Assembly: GCA_963701675.1 (NCBI GenBank) | Contig: OY969623.1 | Coordinates: 3,720,001 to 3,784,000, forward strand | Source of the DNA: G963701675 sp963701675 | GTDB lineage: Bacteria > Planctomycetota > Planctomycetia > Gemmatales > Gemmataceae | Direction: 5' to 3' | DNA length: 64,000 nt | Shown: piece after piece, positions 34,386 through 43,883 of the stretch | Position numbering within the stretch: position 1 is the first letter of the stretch | How the letters are laid out: the number at the start of each line of letters is the position of its first letter | The notes under the pieces: model-generated | The model's input: the letters and a program-made list of their open reading frames with translations, nothing else | Databases searched by the model: none | Told to the model about the DNA's origin: nothing | Position numbers and translations under genes: made by a program

Positions 34386-36347
34386 GTGCCTGCTCGTCCG
34401 AAGAACCAAGCTTTGACCTATGTCCGCCGTAGCACCCACCGTCAGGAAACCGGCATTCATGAGCAGTTGGCCTGGGCCATAGAGGAGGCCGAGCGGCTCG
34501 GCCTGCGCCTCGACGCCGCTCCGGCGGATCTGGACCACATGGTCGCCAACCGACTCGTGTCCTTTAAAGGCATCTATCTGGATGACGGCATCAGCGGCAG
34601 CGATCTCAACCGTCCCGGCTTCGTGGCCTTTCGCCGAGATGCGCGAGCGCGCCCGCACGTCAGCCATCTCCTGGTGCATATGTCCGACCGGTTTTCCCGG
34701 CCGGAATTGGCTATCCAAGCCATGCAATTGGAGATCGAACTGCTTCTGGCCGGGCTGACGATCGTCTTTCACAACCGTGTCTCCGAGTCCCGGGAACGCG
34801 GTTTCCATTACTTCGAAAAAGACATCCTCTTGCTCTTCGAATACACCCAGAACGGTGAGTTCTTGACCAAGCTGTCGGTTCGCGTGGTCCAAACCCAGCT
34901 GCACCTCTCCCGTCAAGGCTTCCGCACCGGCGGCTTCGCGCCTTACGGATTCATCCGCATCTTGGTCGACGCGCAGGGACACGAACTCCAGGAGTTACCG
35001 CGCGGCACTACCATGCGCCGAGAAGGCTGCCATGTTCGCCTGAAGCCCAAAGATCTCACCAAGATCCAAACATGGCTCTATATCCTGCATCTCTATGGTG
35101 AACGCCACTGGGGTCTGCATCGCATCTCCGAACACTTGAACGACCTGGGAATCCCGTCGCCGCAAGACGGTTACACGCGTCGGCGAAATGGAAGACCGGT
35201 AATGAATTCCGGTCAATGGAGCCAGCGCACCGTGGCCCGATTGATCGAAGACGCCACCATTATCGGTCTCGAGGAATTTGGAAGGCGTCCTAGCGGAAAA
35301 CATCGACGCTGGAGTCCCGAAGGACCCCGAATACTCGCCGACAGCGATCGCTCTGCGAACGGTACCCCAAAGACCGTGCGGCAGGCATCGGAGGACGTCA
35401 TCGTCCATGAGGGAGCCAACTCCACCGGCGCCGATCCCGCCTTGTTCCAATCTTGCCAGAACCTTCGAGCGGCCCGTCGCGGCCAACGTCGGTACGTCAC
35501 CCGTTGTTCCGATCCCGCCCGATATCCGTTGGCGACTCGTATCCACGATTTGTCCAAAGGCTGCGGACAAGTGCTCTACGGAAGGCCGCAGCGGGGTCGG
35601 GGCACGTATCTGTGTTCCCGCTACATGCGTTCGGGAGGAAGAAAGTGCTCCCATAACTCGGTGGACGCCGAAGCGGCCCTGTGTTTCGTGCTCGAAGTTT
35701 TGCGTCGCGGTTTAGATGGCTGCGGCGGTCGCGTCGCGTTGCGGGGCCGCCTACAACAACTGGCCGAGGCCTCTGGGGAAATCGAAAGTAACCCGGCCGT
35801 TGGGGAACTAGAACTCACCGAGCGACATCTCGCCACGTTGGAAGCTGAAGCTCGGACGATCGCGCGTAATATGGCACGAGCCGGAGAGGACGAATCAATC
35901 TATGAGGCCATTAAGGCCGAATTCAAAGCGAACGAAGTGGAACGCCGGCGCGTGCGGCAGAAGCTGGGACAACTGCAAGAGCAACAAGCGCAAACACCGG
36001 TGCGCTCCCCCGACGAAGAAGTGGAGGCTGCCATGAAAGTCCTGGACGACATCGAACGGATTGCGTCGGATCCTTCGGCGCGGGCAGAAATTCCCCAACT
36101 ACTCCGCAAGCTGAACCTGCACCTGTGGCTGAATTTTGACCAGATATTTCGGGGTAAGCGCTCGATCCGGGGGGTGACGAGCGGGATCTTGACTCTGGGA
36201 AACATTCCGGGACCGCCAAAGGGGGATGCTCCTTCGCCGGCGACTGAACCCGACAACGAGGGTCACCCGAATCCGGTGCGCTTTCCCAGTTTCGCACCGT
36301 ACGACAGATGTTTCACAATTGGTACATCCGGCGAGCCGGGAGCGTGA
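34386..36347 (+). CDS. Large serine recombinase (integrase of the island)
   Basis: Large serine recombinase of 653 residues. The N-terminal resolvase domain has the nucleophile S16 in YVRRSTHRQ and the later catalytic block MSDRFSRPELAIQAM with its arginines. The recombinase domain covers roughly 190-330 (GFRTGGFAPYGFIRI, then HRISEHLNDLGIPSP and WSQRTVARLIEDATIIG). A zinc ribbon around 395-425 is marked by CGQVLYGR, TYLCSRYMRSGGRKC, and a coiled coil follows (about 460-560). The length and order are those of phage and island integrases. As the last gene of the Ku-ligase segment it probably moves the 30-36 kb island; att sites were not identified. Confidence 0.92.
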   Translation: MPARPKNQALTYVRRSTHRQETGIHEQLAWAIEEAERLGLRLDAAPADLDHMVANRLVSFKGIYLDDGISGSDLNRPGFVAFRRDARARPHVSHLLVHMSDRFSRPELAIQAMQLEIELLLAGLTIVFHNRVSESRERGFHYFEKDILLLFEYTQNGEFLTKLSVRVVQTQLHLSRQGFRTGGFAPYGFIRILVDAQGHELQELPRGTTMRREGCHVRLKPKDLTKIQTWLYILHLYGERHWGLHRISEHLNDLGIPSPQDGYTRRRNGRPVMNSGQWSQRTVARLIEDATIIGLEEFGRRPSGKHRRWSPEGPRILADSDRSANGTPKTVRQASEDVIVHEGANSTGADPALFQSCQNLRAARRGQRRYVTRCSDPARYPLATRIHDLSKGCGQVLYGRPQRGRGTYLCSRYMRSGGRKCSHNSVDAEAALCFVLEVLRRGLDGCGGRVALRGRLQQLAEASGEIESNPAVGELELTERHLATLEAEARTIARNMARAGEDESIYEAIKAEFKANEVERRRVRQKLGQLQEQQAQTPVRSPDEEVEAAMKVLDDIERIASDPSARAEIPQLLRKLNLHLWLNFDQIFRGKRSIRGVTSGILTLGNIPGPPKGDAPSPATEPDNEGHPNPVRFPSFAPYDRCFTIGTSGEPGA

Positions 36348-36418
36348 GCGACCGCAGCTGACCTCCGATGCTTACGCATTCGGCTCGCCATGTGGATCAT
36401 CGCCTAGAGCTTCGCACC

Positions 36419-36979
36419 ATGGCCGCAAGAGTAGAACCCGATAACGTCAATCTGGTCGGATATTACGGCCTGCCCTCCATCTTCGAATTCACCAATTGGG
36501 ACGGCAAGCTTTGTCGCACCAACTGCGGGCAAGCCGCAGCGGCAACCTACTTAACCCATCTCGGTAGGTTCACGCCCGACATGGCGGAAGCGAGGCGAGT
36601 GATGTCGATCCTGGAGCGCGCTCATCCGCCGGACCAAATCGGTGGCCTTTTCGGTACGGGACGCCGTCGCGTTGAACGGATTCTCCGGAACTTCGGTATC
36701 CGCCTGGAAGAAGCCAAATCCGAAGAATCCTTGCGAACACATCTGGCGAATGACCGGCCGGTGATAGTGATGCTCGCGATGTCGGCCGGTCGGCTGTGGA
36801 ATCGCTTTGATCTACCGGGCGGCCATTGGATGGTCGCTTACGGCTTCGACGGCGAACATATCTATCTCACGAACCACGGCAGAATGACTTGGGATGAATT
36901 CCATCGCGGCTGGCACGGCCTGGCGCCGCGGCTCATTCGGATGAATGGCCGCGGCCTGATCGCGGCGCACAAGCCATAG
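36419..36979 (+). CDS. C39-like cysteine peptidase domain protein
   Basis: Protein of 186 residues, papain-like C39 family. The catalytic Cys is in CRTNCGQAAAATYLTHLG, the His in GGHWMVAYGFDG, and an Asp/Asn partner in YLTNHGRMTWDEFHRGW. No transporter domain and no signal peptide is visible, so it is not a classical bacteriocin-exporting C39. A cytoplasmic peptidase or peptide-cleaving accessory is possible. ATG 36419 is chosen because the 17 residues before it are not conserved-looking. It is convergent with the STN-domain gene, four bases apart. Confidence 0.7.
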   Translation: MAARVEPDNVNLVGYYGLPSIFEFTNWDGKLCRTNCGQAAAATYLTHLGRFTPDMAEARRVMSILERAHPPDQIGGLFGTGRRRVERILRNFGIRLEEAKSEESLRTHLANDRPVIVMLAMSAGRLWNRFDLPGGHWMVAYGFDGEHIYLTNHGRMTWDEFHRGWHGLAPRLIRMNGRGLIAAHKP

Positions 36980-36983
36980 ATTC

Positions 36984-37811
36984 TCACTTGGCCAAAACGC
37001 CGACTCCCCCACCTAGTCCGCCGCCGAAGCCCAAGGGAGCCATTTGTTGTCGCGCCGGTCGAAGAGCAACCGCGTTTTCCGCCGTGGTCACGTAGAGCAC
37101 ATTGTCGAGCAACACTGCGTCGAGTTCGGCCTGGTTCGCGAGCACTTTGACCGCGGTGTCGATTGGTGCGTTCAACAAAGTCGCCGTCACCGCGGCTTTG
37201 GCCTGATCACCGGCCCGCCGCGAATCAAGCAGAACACTGACACCCGAAAGGTCCGACAACTCCTTCAGCGCCTCATTCAACGGCCGATGATCGAAGACCG
37301 CGTGGACAACGGGCAAGCGCGGTCGAGTTTCGCCATCGGGTCCCTGGAGGGCTTCCGCCGAACCCCAAACCAGAACTTGCAGCCGTGACTGCGGTAGGAT
37401 GCTGATGTGGTCGGGTTTGATAAGGTAACCGCCTTGCACCTGGTCAACTAGTTTTTGTAGCACCGTGCTGAGCCGCACCCGGCTTAGTTTTTCCAGTTTG
37501 ACGTTCTTGCTCTTGACGTCGGGATCCTGGAGGTCGTTCATGAAGCCAAGTTCATCGAAGAGAATGGAGACGCCGTACATTTCCTCCAGTGTCCGAACAG
37601 CATCACCCAGCGGGGTGTCGAACCTATCCGGTAGAGATACCGGCGTCGCCAACTTGCGAATCAAATCCGCGGCAGATACGGCCGTTGTACGATTCTCCAG
37701 CTTCGCTTCGCCCTGCTGGTTTTGGTGTGGAGTGTCCGTCCGACCAACGGACACCCACGAGATCAATCCAAGAGCAGTGACACCCAGCATTACCGACGAT
37801 GTTCGGTGCAT
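36984..37811 (-). CDS. Exported protein with two secretin/STN-like domains
   Basis: Protein of 275 residues from ATG 37811, where a signal peptide starts (MHRTSSVMLGVTALGLISWV). Two similar beta-alpha-beta domains follow: one at about 50-130 (LGDAVRTLEEMYGVSILFDE to GGYLIKPDHISIL) and one at 165-250 (PLNEALKELSDLSGVSVLLD to LDNVLYVTTAENA). This is the STN/secretin N0-like fold of secretins and TonB receptors. No secretin channel follows. The C-terminus is glycine-rich. It is the last gene of the pssA-ribE-rsmA operon, 34 bases after rsmA. Confidence 0.72.
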   Translation of the reverse strand: MHRTSSVMLGVTALGLISWVSVGRTDTPHQNQQGEAKLENRTTAVSAADLIRKLATPVSLPDRFDTPLGDAVRTLEEMYGVSILFDELGFMNDLQDPDVKSKNVKLEKLSRVRLSTVLQKLVDQVQGGYLIKPDHISILPQSRLQVLVWGSAEALQGPDGETRPRLPVVHAVFDHRPLNEALKELSDLSGVSVLLDSRRAGDQAKAAVTATLLNAPIDTAVKVLANQAELDAVLLDNVLYVTTAENAVALRPARQQMAPLGFGGGLGGGVGVLAK

Positions 37812-37845
37812 TTTCGTCTCCTGTGCGACTGAATGAAGCGGCCCA

Positions 37846-38763
37846 CTACGATTCAGAAACCACTTCCGAGCTTTTTGTTGGTGCAAACGCGGCACACAAC
37901 CGTAAATGCTGCTCAATATCCAAGTCTTCCGCCCGAATCGTGCCCGTCAACGCCAACTCAGCCAGCATGACATCGACCTCAGATTTCTCACGTCGTCCGT
38001 TGGCCAATCGGGCTAATGCGGAGCGTAGGTTCTTGCGGCGGTGGATGTAAAGGTCCCTAAGGAAATGCCGAAATCGCATCACGTCGCCGACTTGCGCTCG
38101 TTTTTGAGCGTTTGGACGAATCTGCACAATGGCCGACGCCACCTTGGGTCGAGGCCAAAACACCGACGGCGGCAGCCTTCGAATTAGCTCCACGTCCGCC
38201 ACACTCTGCACGAACACCGAGAGTGAACCGTAGTCCGAAGTCCCGGGAGCGGCAGTAAGTTTCTCGGCAATTTCCCACTGCAGGGTGACGACCATGCGCT
38301 CGGGCGAGAGATCACCGAGGAGCGTGTTGAGTATGACGGGCGTGGCGACGGCATAAGGTAGATTCGCGACCAATTTGAGATGTTTGCAATTCCATCGACT
38401 TCGCGCTTCGGAAAGCGAAGCCAAAACCTCGGGACTTAGTTCATGTTTCTTCCGAAGGATATCCGTATGCAGCGCGGTGACGTTTTCGTGGTCGGCTACG
38501 GCTTCGCGCGTCATAGTTGCAAATGCGGGATCGACTTCGACGGTAACCACCGCCCCGGCCTGTGTGGCGAGGCGGTTCGTAAAGCTCCCCGTGCCGCTGC
38601 CGACTTCGAGAATCAGATCGTCGCTCGCTATCTCGGCGGTGCGCAAGATCAAGTCGATTAGATTCAGATCGATCAGGAAGTTCTGGCCGAGGCGGCGCTT
38701 TGGCCTGATGTTGCGTTCTTCGAGAAGGCGGCGCAGATACGAGAGAGTTTGTCGCTGGTCCAT
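37846..38763 (-). CDS. rsmA: 16S rRNA (adenine1518-N6/adenine1519-N6)-dimethyltransferase RsmA
   Basis: KsgA homologue of 305 residues that dimethylates two adjacent adenines in the 3'-terminal hairpin of 16S rRNA during 30S maturation. The family opening RRLGQNFLIDLNLI, the SAM motif LEVGSGTGSFT, VEVDPAF, the catalytic NLPYAVATPVIL and the PPSVFWPRPKVASAIV block are all present. The C-terminal domain is longer than in E. coli by some 20 residues. Preceded by ribE (38 bases) and followed by the STN gene. Confidence 0.95.
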   Translation of the reverse strand: MDQRQTLSYLRRLLEERNIRPKRRLGQNFLIDLNLIDLILRTAEIASDDLILEVGSGTGSFTNRLATQAGAVVTVEVDPAFATMTREAVADHENVTALHTDILRKKHELSPEVLASLSEARSRWNCKHLKLVANLPYAVATPVILNTLLGDLSPERMVVTLQWEIAEKLTAAPGTSDYGSLSVFVQSVADVELIRRLPPSVFWPRPKVASAIVQIRPNAQKRAQVGDVMRFRHFLRDLYIHRRKNLRSALARLANGRREKSEVDVMLAELALTGTIRAEDLDIEQHLRLCAAFAPTKSSEVVSES

Positions 38764-38801
38764 ATATCCGCGCCTAATAGGCGGCTGAGGATCGGTTGAA
38801 T

Positions 38802-39398
38802 CTATTCTAGCGGTAACGCTCGTACAAACTTCAGTACATACTTCGCGATCAAGTCAATCTCCAGGTTTACCGCGTCGCCGACTTTCTTTGTGCCGAGCGT
38901 CGTTTGCTCCAGTGTGTGCGGAATTAGCGCGACGCTAAACCCCTCAGCATTGACGTCGACAAGCGTCAGGCTTATTCCATCCACCGCTATTGAGCCCTTC
39001 GGAATCATTTGTGCCGCCAGTTCAGGTGCGCAACCGAACCAGACCAAGTCCCAGTCGCCCTGTGCGACTCGATTCGTAATCGTTCCGGTTCCATCTACGT
39101 GGCCTTGCACAAGGTGGCCGCCCAGGCGATCGGTCAATCTGAGTGATCGCTCGAGGTTGGCTCGGCTGGCGACTTTCAACGCACCCAGATTCGTTCGAGC
39201 AAGTGTTTCAGGGCCAACTTGTAATACAAAAACGGAATCATCGTGTTCGACGACGGTCAGGCACACACCGTTCACGGCCACGCTCTCACCCATCGCGAGT
39301 TCCTTGGCGATGGACGCAGCGATCCGGATTCGCTTTCCCGTTGCCTCGGTTTGAACGTCTTGAATCGTTCCTAATGTTTCGATCAAACCGGTGAACAT
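38802..39398 (-). CDS. ribE: Riboflavin synthase, alpha chain
   Basis: Complete lumazine-dismutating riboflavin synthase of 198 residues with two homologous beta-barrels. The start is canonical (MFTGLIETLGTI), with AVNGVCLTVV in the first half and AVDGISLTLVDV in the second, plus GGHLVQGHVDGTGTI, all hallmarks of the family. It catalyses the last step of riboflavin synthesis. No ribB/ribH neighbour is visible. Transcribed 27 bases after pssA. Confidence 0.95.
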   Translation of the reverse strand: MFTGLIETLGTIQDVQTEATGKRIRIAASIAKELAMGESVAVNGVCLTVVEHDDSVFVLQVGPETLARTNLGALKVASRANLERSLRLTDRLGGHLVQGHVDGTGTITNRVAQGDWDLVWFGCAPELAAQMIPKGSIAVDGISLTLVDVNAEGFSVALIPHTLEQTTLGTKKVGDAVNLEIDLIAKYVLKFVRALPLE

Positions 39399-39425
39399 CG
39401 GAATGCGTCGCTCGAATGGCGTTTC

Positions 39426-40246
39426 TTAGTGATGATTCGATTGGTCGAGTCCGGCCGGCGGGGACAATGCTTCGCGGCGCCGGCTTCGGACGATTTGATG
39501 TCGAAGTGGGAAACCGAGGGCGTACACCCAAAACGTCAAAAGCAATGCAGTTTCGTGCGCCAGGAAGATGAGGAATGCCACCAGGATTATTTGGACAACG
39601 TGACTGAAATGACGCCGCCCGCGCAACATCTGTTTCGTCACATGCGGATACGGCACTCGCGAAACCATCAGCAACGCAATGGCTAGCGCGCCGAAAGTCG
39701 CCCAGAGCTCAACCGCCGTCCGGATGACTTTGGGTTCAAGATCGGGCCATCGGTCGGCGGCGCCGCCCCACAGGATGGCCATCGACGCCAGGCAACCCGC
39801 GGCGCCGGGGGAGGGAAGCCCGCGAAAACGTTTGCCTGCGGCGGGATCGAGCGCGATTTCCACATTGAAGCGGGCGAGGCGCAGGACGGCACATACGACG
39901 TAAAGCGCCGCGATGCTCGCCAGTAGTTGGTGCAAAACTCGGTGTTCCCACCCTGGGCCAAGCGCAAGAGTAGAAACGCCGGGGCGACGCCAAAACTGAT
40001 CACGTCGCAAAGGCTATCTAATTCAGCACCGAACTTGCTTGTCGTCCGCGATATTCGGGCAATGTAGCCGTCCAGCGCATCAAACAGCATTGCCGCTATG
40101 ATGAGCCAACCGCTGATGACAAAACAGTGTCGTGTTGCGTCCGTACCGTCGAGTTTGCTTGCCCACGCGATGGCGGCAAAACCACACACGCCGTTGGCGA
40201 GCGTTAGCAAAGTCGGGATAACTGCGATCTTCTTCACGGTATCCAC
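39426..40246 (-). CDS. pssA: CDP-diacylglycerol-serine O-phosphatidyltransferase, frameshifted
   Basis: Integral membrane enzyme making phosphatidylserine. The CDP-alcohol phosphotransferase signature is intact: DGYIAR, then FGAELDSLCDVISFG (DGxxAR-x8-GxxxDxxxD). Several membrane helices follow. The frame changes near 39950: the first part (start 40246) ends in RLAQGG and coding continues as VLHQLLASIAALYVVCAVLR in another frame to 39426. Joined length is about 270 residues, normal for the family. An assembly indel is likely because this gene is normally needed for phosphatidylethanolamine. Confidence 0.88.
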
Positions 40247-40433
40247 CGAGGGAACAAGTCAGACACCAGCGACGTACAGCAATAAGAATATCCGGAAGCC
40301 CCCGCCTAATCTAGACTTTCGGCGCAACAGGCCCGCAGAATAAGCTGCCGATTTTGGCTAATTTCTCTTTGTCCCAAGGGGCAGGTTTTGTTATGTTGAA
40401 GGCTCTCATCCCGTTTGTTTGTGAGGATCTATC

Positions 40434-42720
40434 ATGATTCGGTTCTCCTGCCCGAAATGCGAAACCAGCCTGAAAACGGCTGACGAGAAAGCCGGCACCA
40501 AGCTGCTGTGCCCGGATTGCGGTGAAAAAGTGGAAGTTCCCTCTGAGTCGTCGGAGAAGAACGGCAAATCGTCGACAAAGACCGCCACGTTGCCCAAAAA
40601 GACGACGGCGAAAACGGCTACCGGCGGATCGTCAAAGGGGCTATTTGTAGGACTTGCGGTTGGCGCATGCGTGCTGGTGGCTGGCGGCGCAGGTGTCGCC
40701 ATTTGGGCGATGCAAGATAAGCCCAAGACGGAAGTCAAAAACACGACGCCGACTCCGACTGAATCACCTATCCCGTCGCCGTCCGTCGCGTCCGCACCGA
40801 CGCCGAGTGTTTTCCCGACGGCGCCTGGTGTGACGCCGACGACTATCCCGGAGTCGCCGTTGACGCCGCCTGTCGCCGTAAACCCGACGCCAACCATCGC
40901 ATTTCCGGGTGTGAAGCCGGGTGAATCAAACCAAGCCGCAAAGGCCGATCCGCAAACGAAGGATCCCGCCCTGCCACAGATTGCCAGCCTCGAAGGTGAA
41001 GCCGCGTATAACCGGCTACTTAAGTCGACGTGTTGGGTGTTTACCGAAACCAGTGACAAGATGCAGGGAGGAACTGGCAGCGGTGCCTTGATCGACCGGG
41101 AAAATCGCCTAGTTTTGACGGCGTATCACGTGGTCGACATCGCCGACAATGGCAAGGGCCGAATCTTCGTGTCCTTTCCCGTGTATGACAAGGGAAGTGG
41201 CCCTCGCGGACAAGGCCACTTATCGCAAACTCATTGATAGGAAGGAAGCCCTCTCCGCCTGGATCGAATTCGTGGACAAAAAGAAGGACTTGGCAATCCT
41301 CAAACTGCCGGAAATCACCGAGGGAGTCCAACCGTTGCGATTGGCGCGAGGTAGTGTTGTGCCCGGCCAGCGTGTTCATTCGCTGGGCAATCCTGGAGCC
41401 AGTGACGGGATGTGGATTTACAGTCCGGGAAACGTTCGCCAGGTGTTCCAGGATAGCTGGGTGATCGGCGGCGGGCCCGGTAAGGAGCCCACCAAGTACT
41501 CGGCCCGTGTGATCGAGGCCGCGTCACCGGTCAACCCAGGGGACAGCGGTGGACCGATGATCAATGAGCAAAAAGAGTTGGTGGGCGTCGCCCACGCAGT
41601 GAATACGCGAGCGGCGTTGATGGCGATGTTCATTGACATCGAGAGCGTAAGGGAATTCCTCGAGGTTTACTACAAGTCTAAGGGATTGAAGAAAACGATC
41701 CTCGATGAGGCCCCCGCTGCGGACAAGAACGAAGAAATTCCCGTCCTGATAAGGAAGCTGGAAGCTCCCGATGCCAACACCCGCGCCCGAGCGGCTGAGG
41801 TGCTCAGTCGAATCGGCCGAGATGCGAAGCCGGCTATTAATCCGCTTTTGAAAGCCCTAAAGGACAAAGATGAGAACGTGCGACGGAATGCAGCCGAGGC
41901 ACTTGAGCAAATAGGAGGACTCACGCAGCGCCATCTCTCGGGGCTCACTGAAGCATTGAAAGATGAGAGTCCCGATGTGCGCCTCGGAGTCATCGCCGTG
42001 CTCAAGCTGATGGGGGGGGAAGCGGAATCGGCCACCCCGGCACTGACTGAGCTCATAAAGAACGAAAAGGATCCCATGGTCCGCCGGAAGGCGGCGGCAG
42101 CTCTCGGAGCGATCGGGGCGGATCCCAAGACCGCGTTACCGCTTCTGATGGCGAGCCTCAAGGATCCAAGTGGCGATGTGCGAAGCGCGGCCGCCGCTGC
42201 ACTCGCCAAACTAGGCGCTGCGGCCGCCCCGGCTGTCAAAGAGCTTGGAGAGGCCTTGCAGGACAACCAGCAGGATGTCCGGATTAGCGCCCTTGTCGCC
42301 CTTGAAGCCATCGGTGCGGAAGCCAAGCCGGCAATCCCACAGATTCACAAATCGCTTAGAGAACGCGACAAGGAAACTCGCCTAGCCGCGGTTTCCGCAG
42401 TTGGAGGCATCCGTGCCGAGGACCATGACACCATCAAGTGTCTGATCGATCTTCTCGAGGAGAAGGAATATCGTGCGGCCGTCAACGATGCACTGGTACG
42501 GATCGGAAAAGGCACAGTACCAACACTGGTCCGCGAATTGAGCAATCCGAAGGCGCCAGTGCGACTCGGCGTTGTTCAGGCACTGGAACAATTGGGCGCA
42601 GACGCCGCCCGGGCCGTTCCCGCCTTGATTCAACGTGCGCAAGCGGACACCGACGCAGAGGTCCGAACGGCCGCTGCTAAAGCCGCACAGACCATCCAGA
42701 AAAAGGTAACAGGAAGATAA
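40434..42720 (+). CDS. Zinc-ribbon, membrane-anchored trypsin-like protease with HEAT repeats, frameshifted
   Basis: Joined product of about 760 residues; the frame changes near 41195. Order: N-terminal zinc ribbon (CPKC and CPDC at about 5-28), a membrane helix (LFVGLAVGACVLVAGGAG), a Pro/Thr/Ser linker, a trypsin-like S1 domain with His in LTAYHVVD, Asp in KKDLAILKL and Ser in NPGDSGGPM, then at least seven HEAT/PBS-lyase-like repeats (PAINPLLKALKDKDENVRRN pattern). The protease should face outside the cytoplasmic membrane with HEAT repeats as a protein-binding tail. The zinc-ribbon start is a common planctomycete opening. Fragments: 40434-41237 and 41149-42720. Confidence 0.88.
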
Positions 42721-42748
42721 ACGCCTTAGCGCTAAGCCGCAAGCGGCT

Positions 42749-43702
42749 TTAGTTACATTCGGCGTCCAACGACCCCGCTAATTCCTTTACGTAGAAGAGC
42801 CGCCCGGACAGCGTCGGCATGTAGCTGCTCGGAATCCAGGGCGTCGGTTCATGGTGCAGCGTCATTCGGAGCGAGAGGCCCTGCCACTGCATTCCACGCC
42901 CCAGAACACCGTCCGCTCCACCGATGATGCGATCCGCGGTCAGGAAGATGCCGGGCCCGATCGTGTTGGCAAACGCTGGAACTAACGTGGTTCGGCTTTT
43001 GAAACTGGTGATGGCGTTTTGCTCGATGGTCAACGGGTGTAGCTTTGCGCCTAGCCGGTGCGTCTGAGCCTTCCATTCAGCGACGCTGGCAAATTCTGAC
43101 GCGAACTGTGGTTCCCAGAACGCAATATGACACACCCGCCCTACGCCAAACACCGTGACGAGCCGTGCACCCTGCGAATTACGTAGTTCGCTAATTCGAT
43201 CTGCATAGGTCGGCAGTTCGGCTTTGGTCGCGAAATGGCGCTGCTCGATCGGCACCGACCGCTCTCCGAGCGGACCGTAGAAAGCCCGTCCCATCGCATG
43301 TTGAAAAGCGCCGGGCTGGTGCGGTGGCAGCGTGTTGCCGGCGGCATCGGACCATTCGTCCATATTGAAGCCATGCACGTGTTCGCACGGCACCTTCCAC
43401 TCGCGCAGGAAATACACGGTCCAGCGATACATACCCATCGGCCCGACGGGAAGAATGATGGCCAACGGTTGCCCGATGACACAGCTCTGCTGGATTTCGC
43501 GAGCGATTTCATGGCCTAGAAAGGTGTCGAAGTCAGCGAAATTGTCGCAAGCCTTTGGTTCGAATTGCGGATGCCACCATGATTCGCGACGCTCAACCTC
43601 GGTCGCCGGCGTCGCGGCCAGCCGATCGATTCTTGCCAGGTCCCAGCCTGAAGGCAAAAAACCTTCCATAAGTGAACCGGCCAAGGTCTGCATGAGGTTC
43701 AT
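42749..43702 (-). CDS. Glucosamine-6-phosphate deaminase-like (NagB superfamily) protein
   Basis: Protein of 317 residues from ATG 43702. It has the NagB/phosphogluconolactonase fold: AIILPVGPMGMYRWTVYFLREW, FNMDEWSD (the D72 loop of E. coli NagB), and FGVGRVCHIAFWEP aligning with the catalytic GIGxDGHIAFNEP. The histidine and glutamate of that loop are kept, but the catalytic aspartate is replaced by valine. True deaminase activity is therefore uncertain. It is longer than NagB by about 50 residues at the N-terminus. Convergent with the protease gene. Confidence 0.8.
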   Translation of the reverse strand: MNLMQTLAGSLMEGFLPSGWDLARIDRLAATPATEVERRESWWHPQFEPKACDNFADFDTFLGHEIAREIQQSCVIGQPLAIILPVGPMGMYRWTVYFLREWKVPCEHVHGFNMDEWSDAAGNTLPPHQPGAFQHAMGRAFYGPLGERSVPIEQRHFATKAELPTYADRISELRNSQGARLVTVFGVGRVCHIAFWEPQFASEFASVAEWKAQTHRLGAKLHPLTIEQNAITSFKSRTTLVPAFANTIGPGIFLTADRIIGGADGVLGRGMQWQGLSLRMTLHHEPTPWIPSSYMPTLSGRLFYVKELAGSLDAECN

Positions 43703-43883
43703 GGGATGTCCTCTCATTCTGGAATCGCGAACCGGCCGCCCACCATCGGGCGTAGGATCATTAGGCTTGCGGCGTTATCGATCTCCCTTGTATATATTGG
43801 CCAGTTCGGTAAAAAAGAGTGTTTCAATAACGCCGCAACCGCAGAAAATGGCGTTCCCTAGAGCTTTTCCGGGAGGAAGAACC

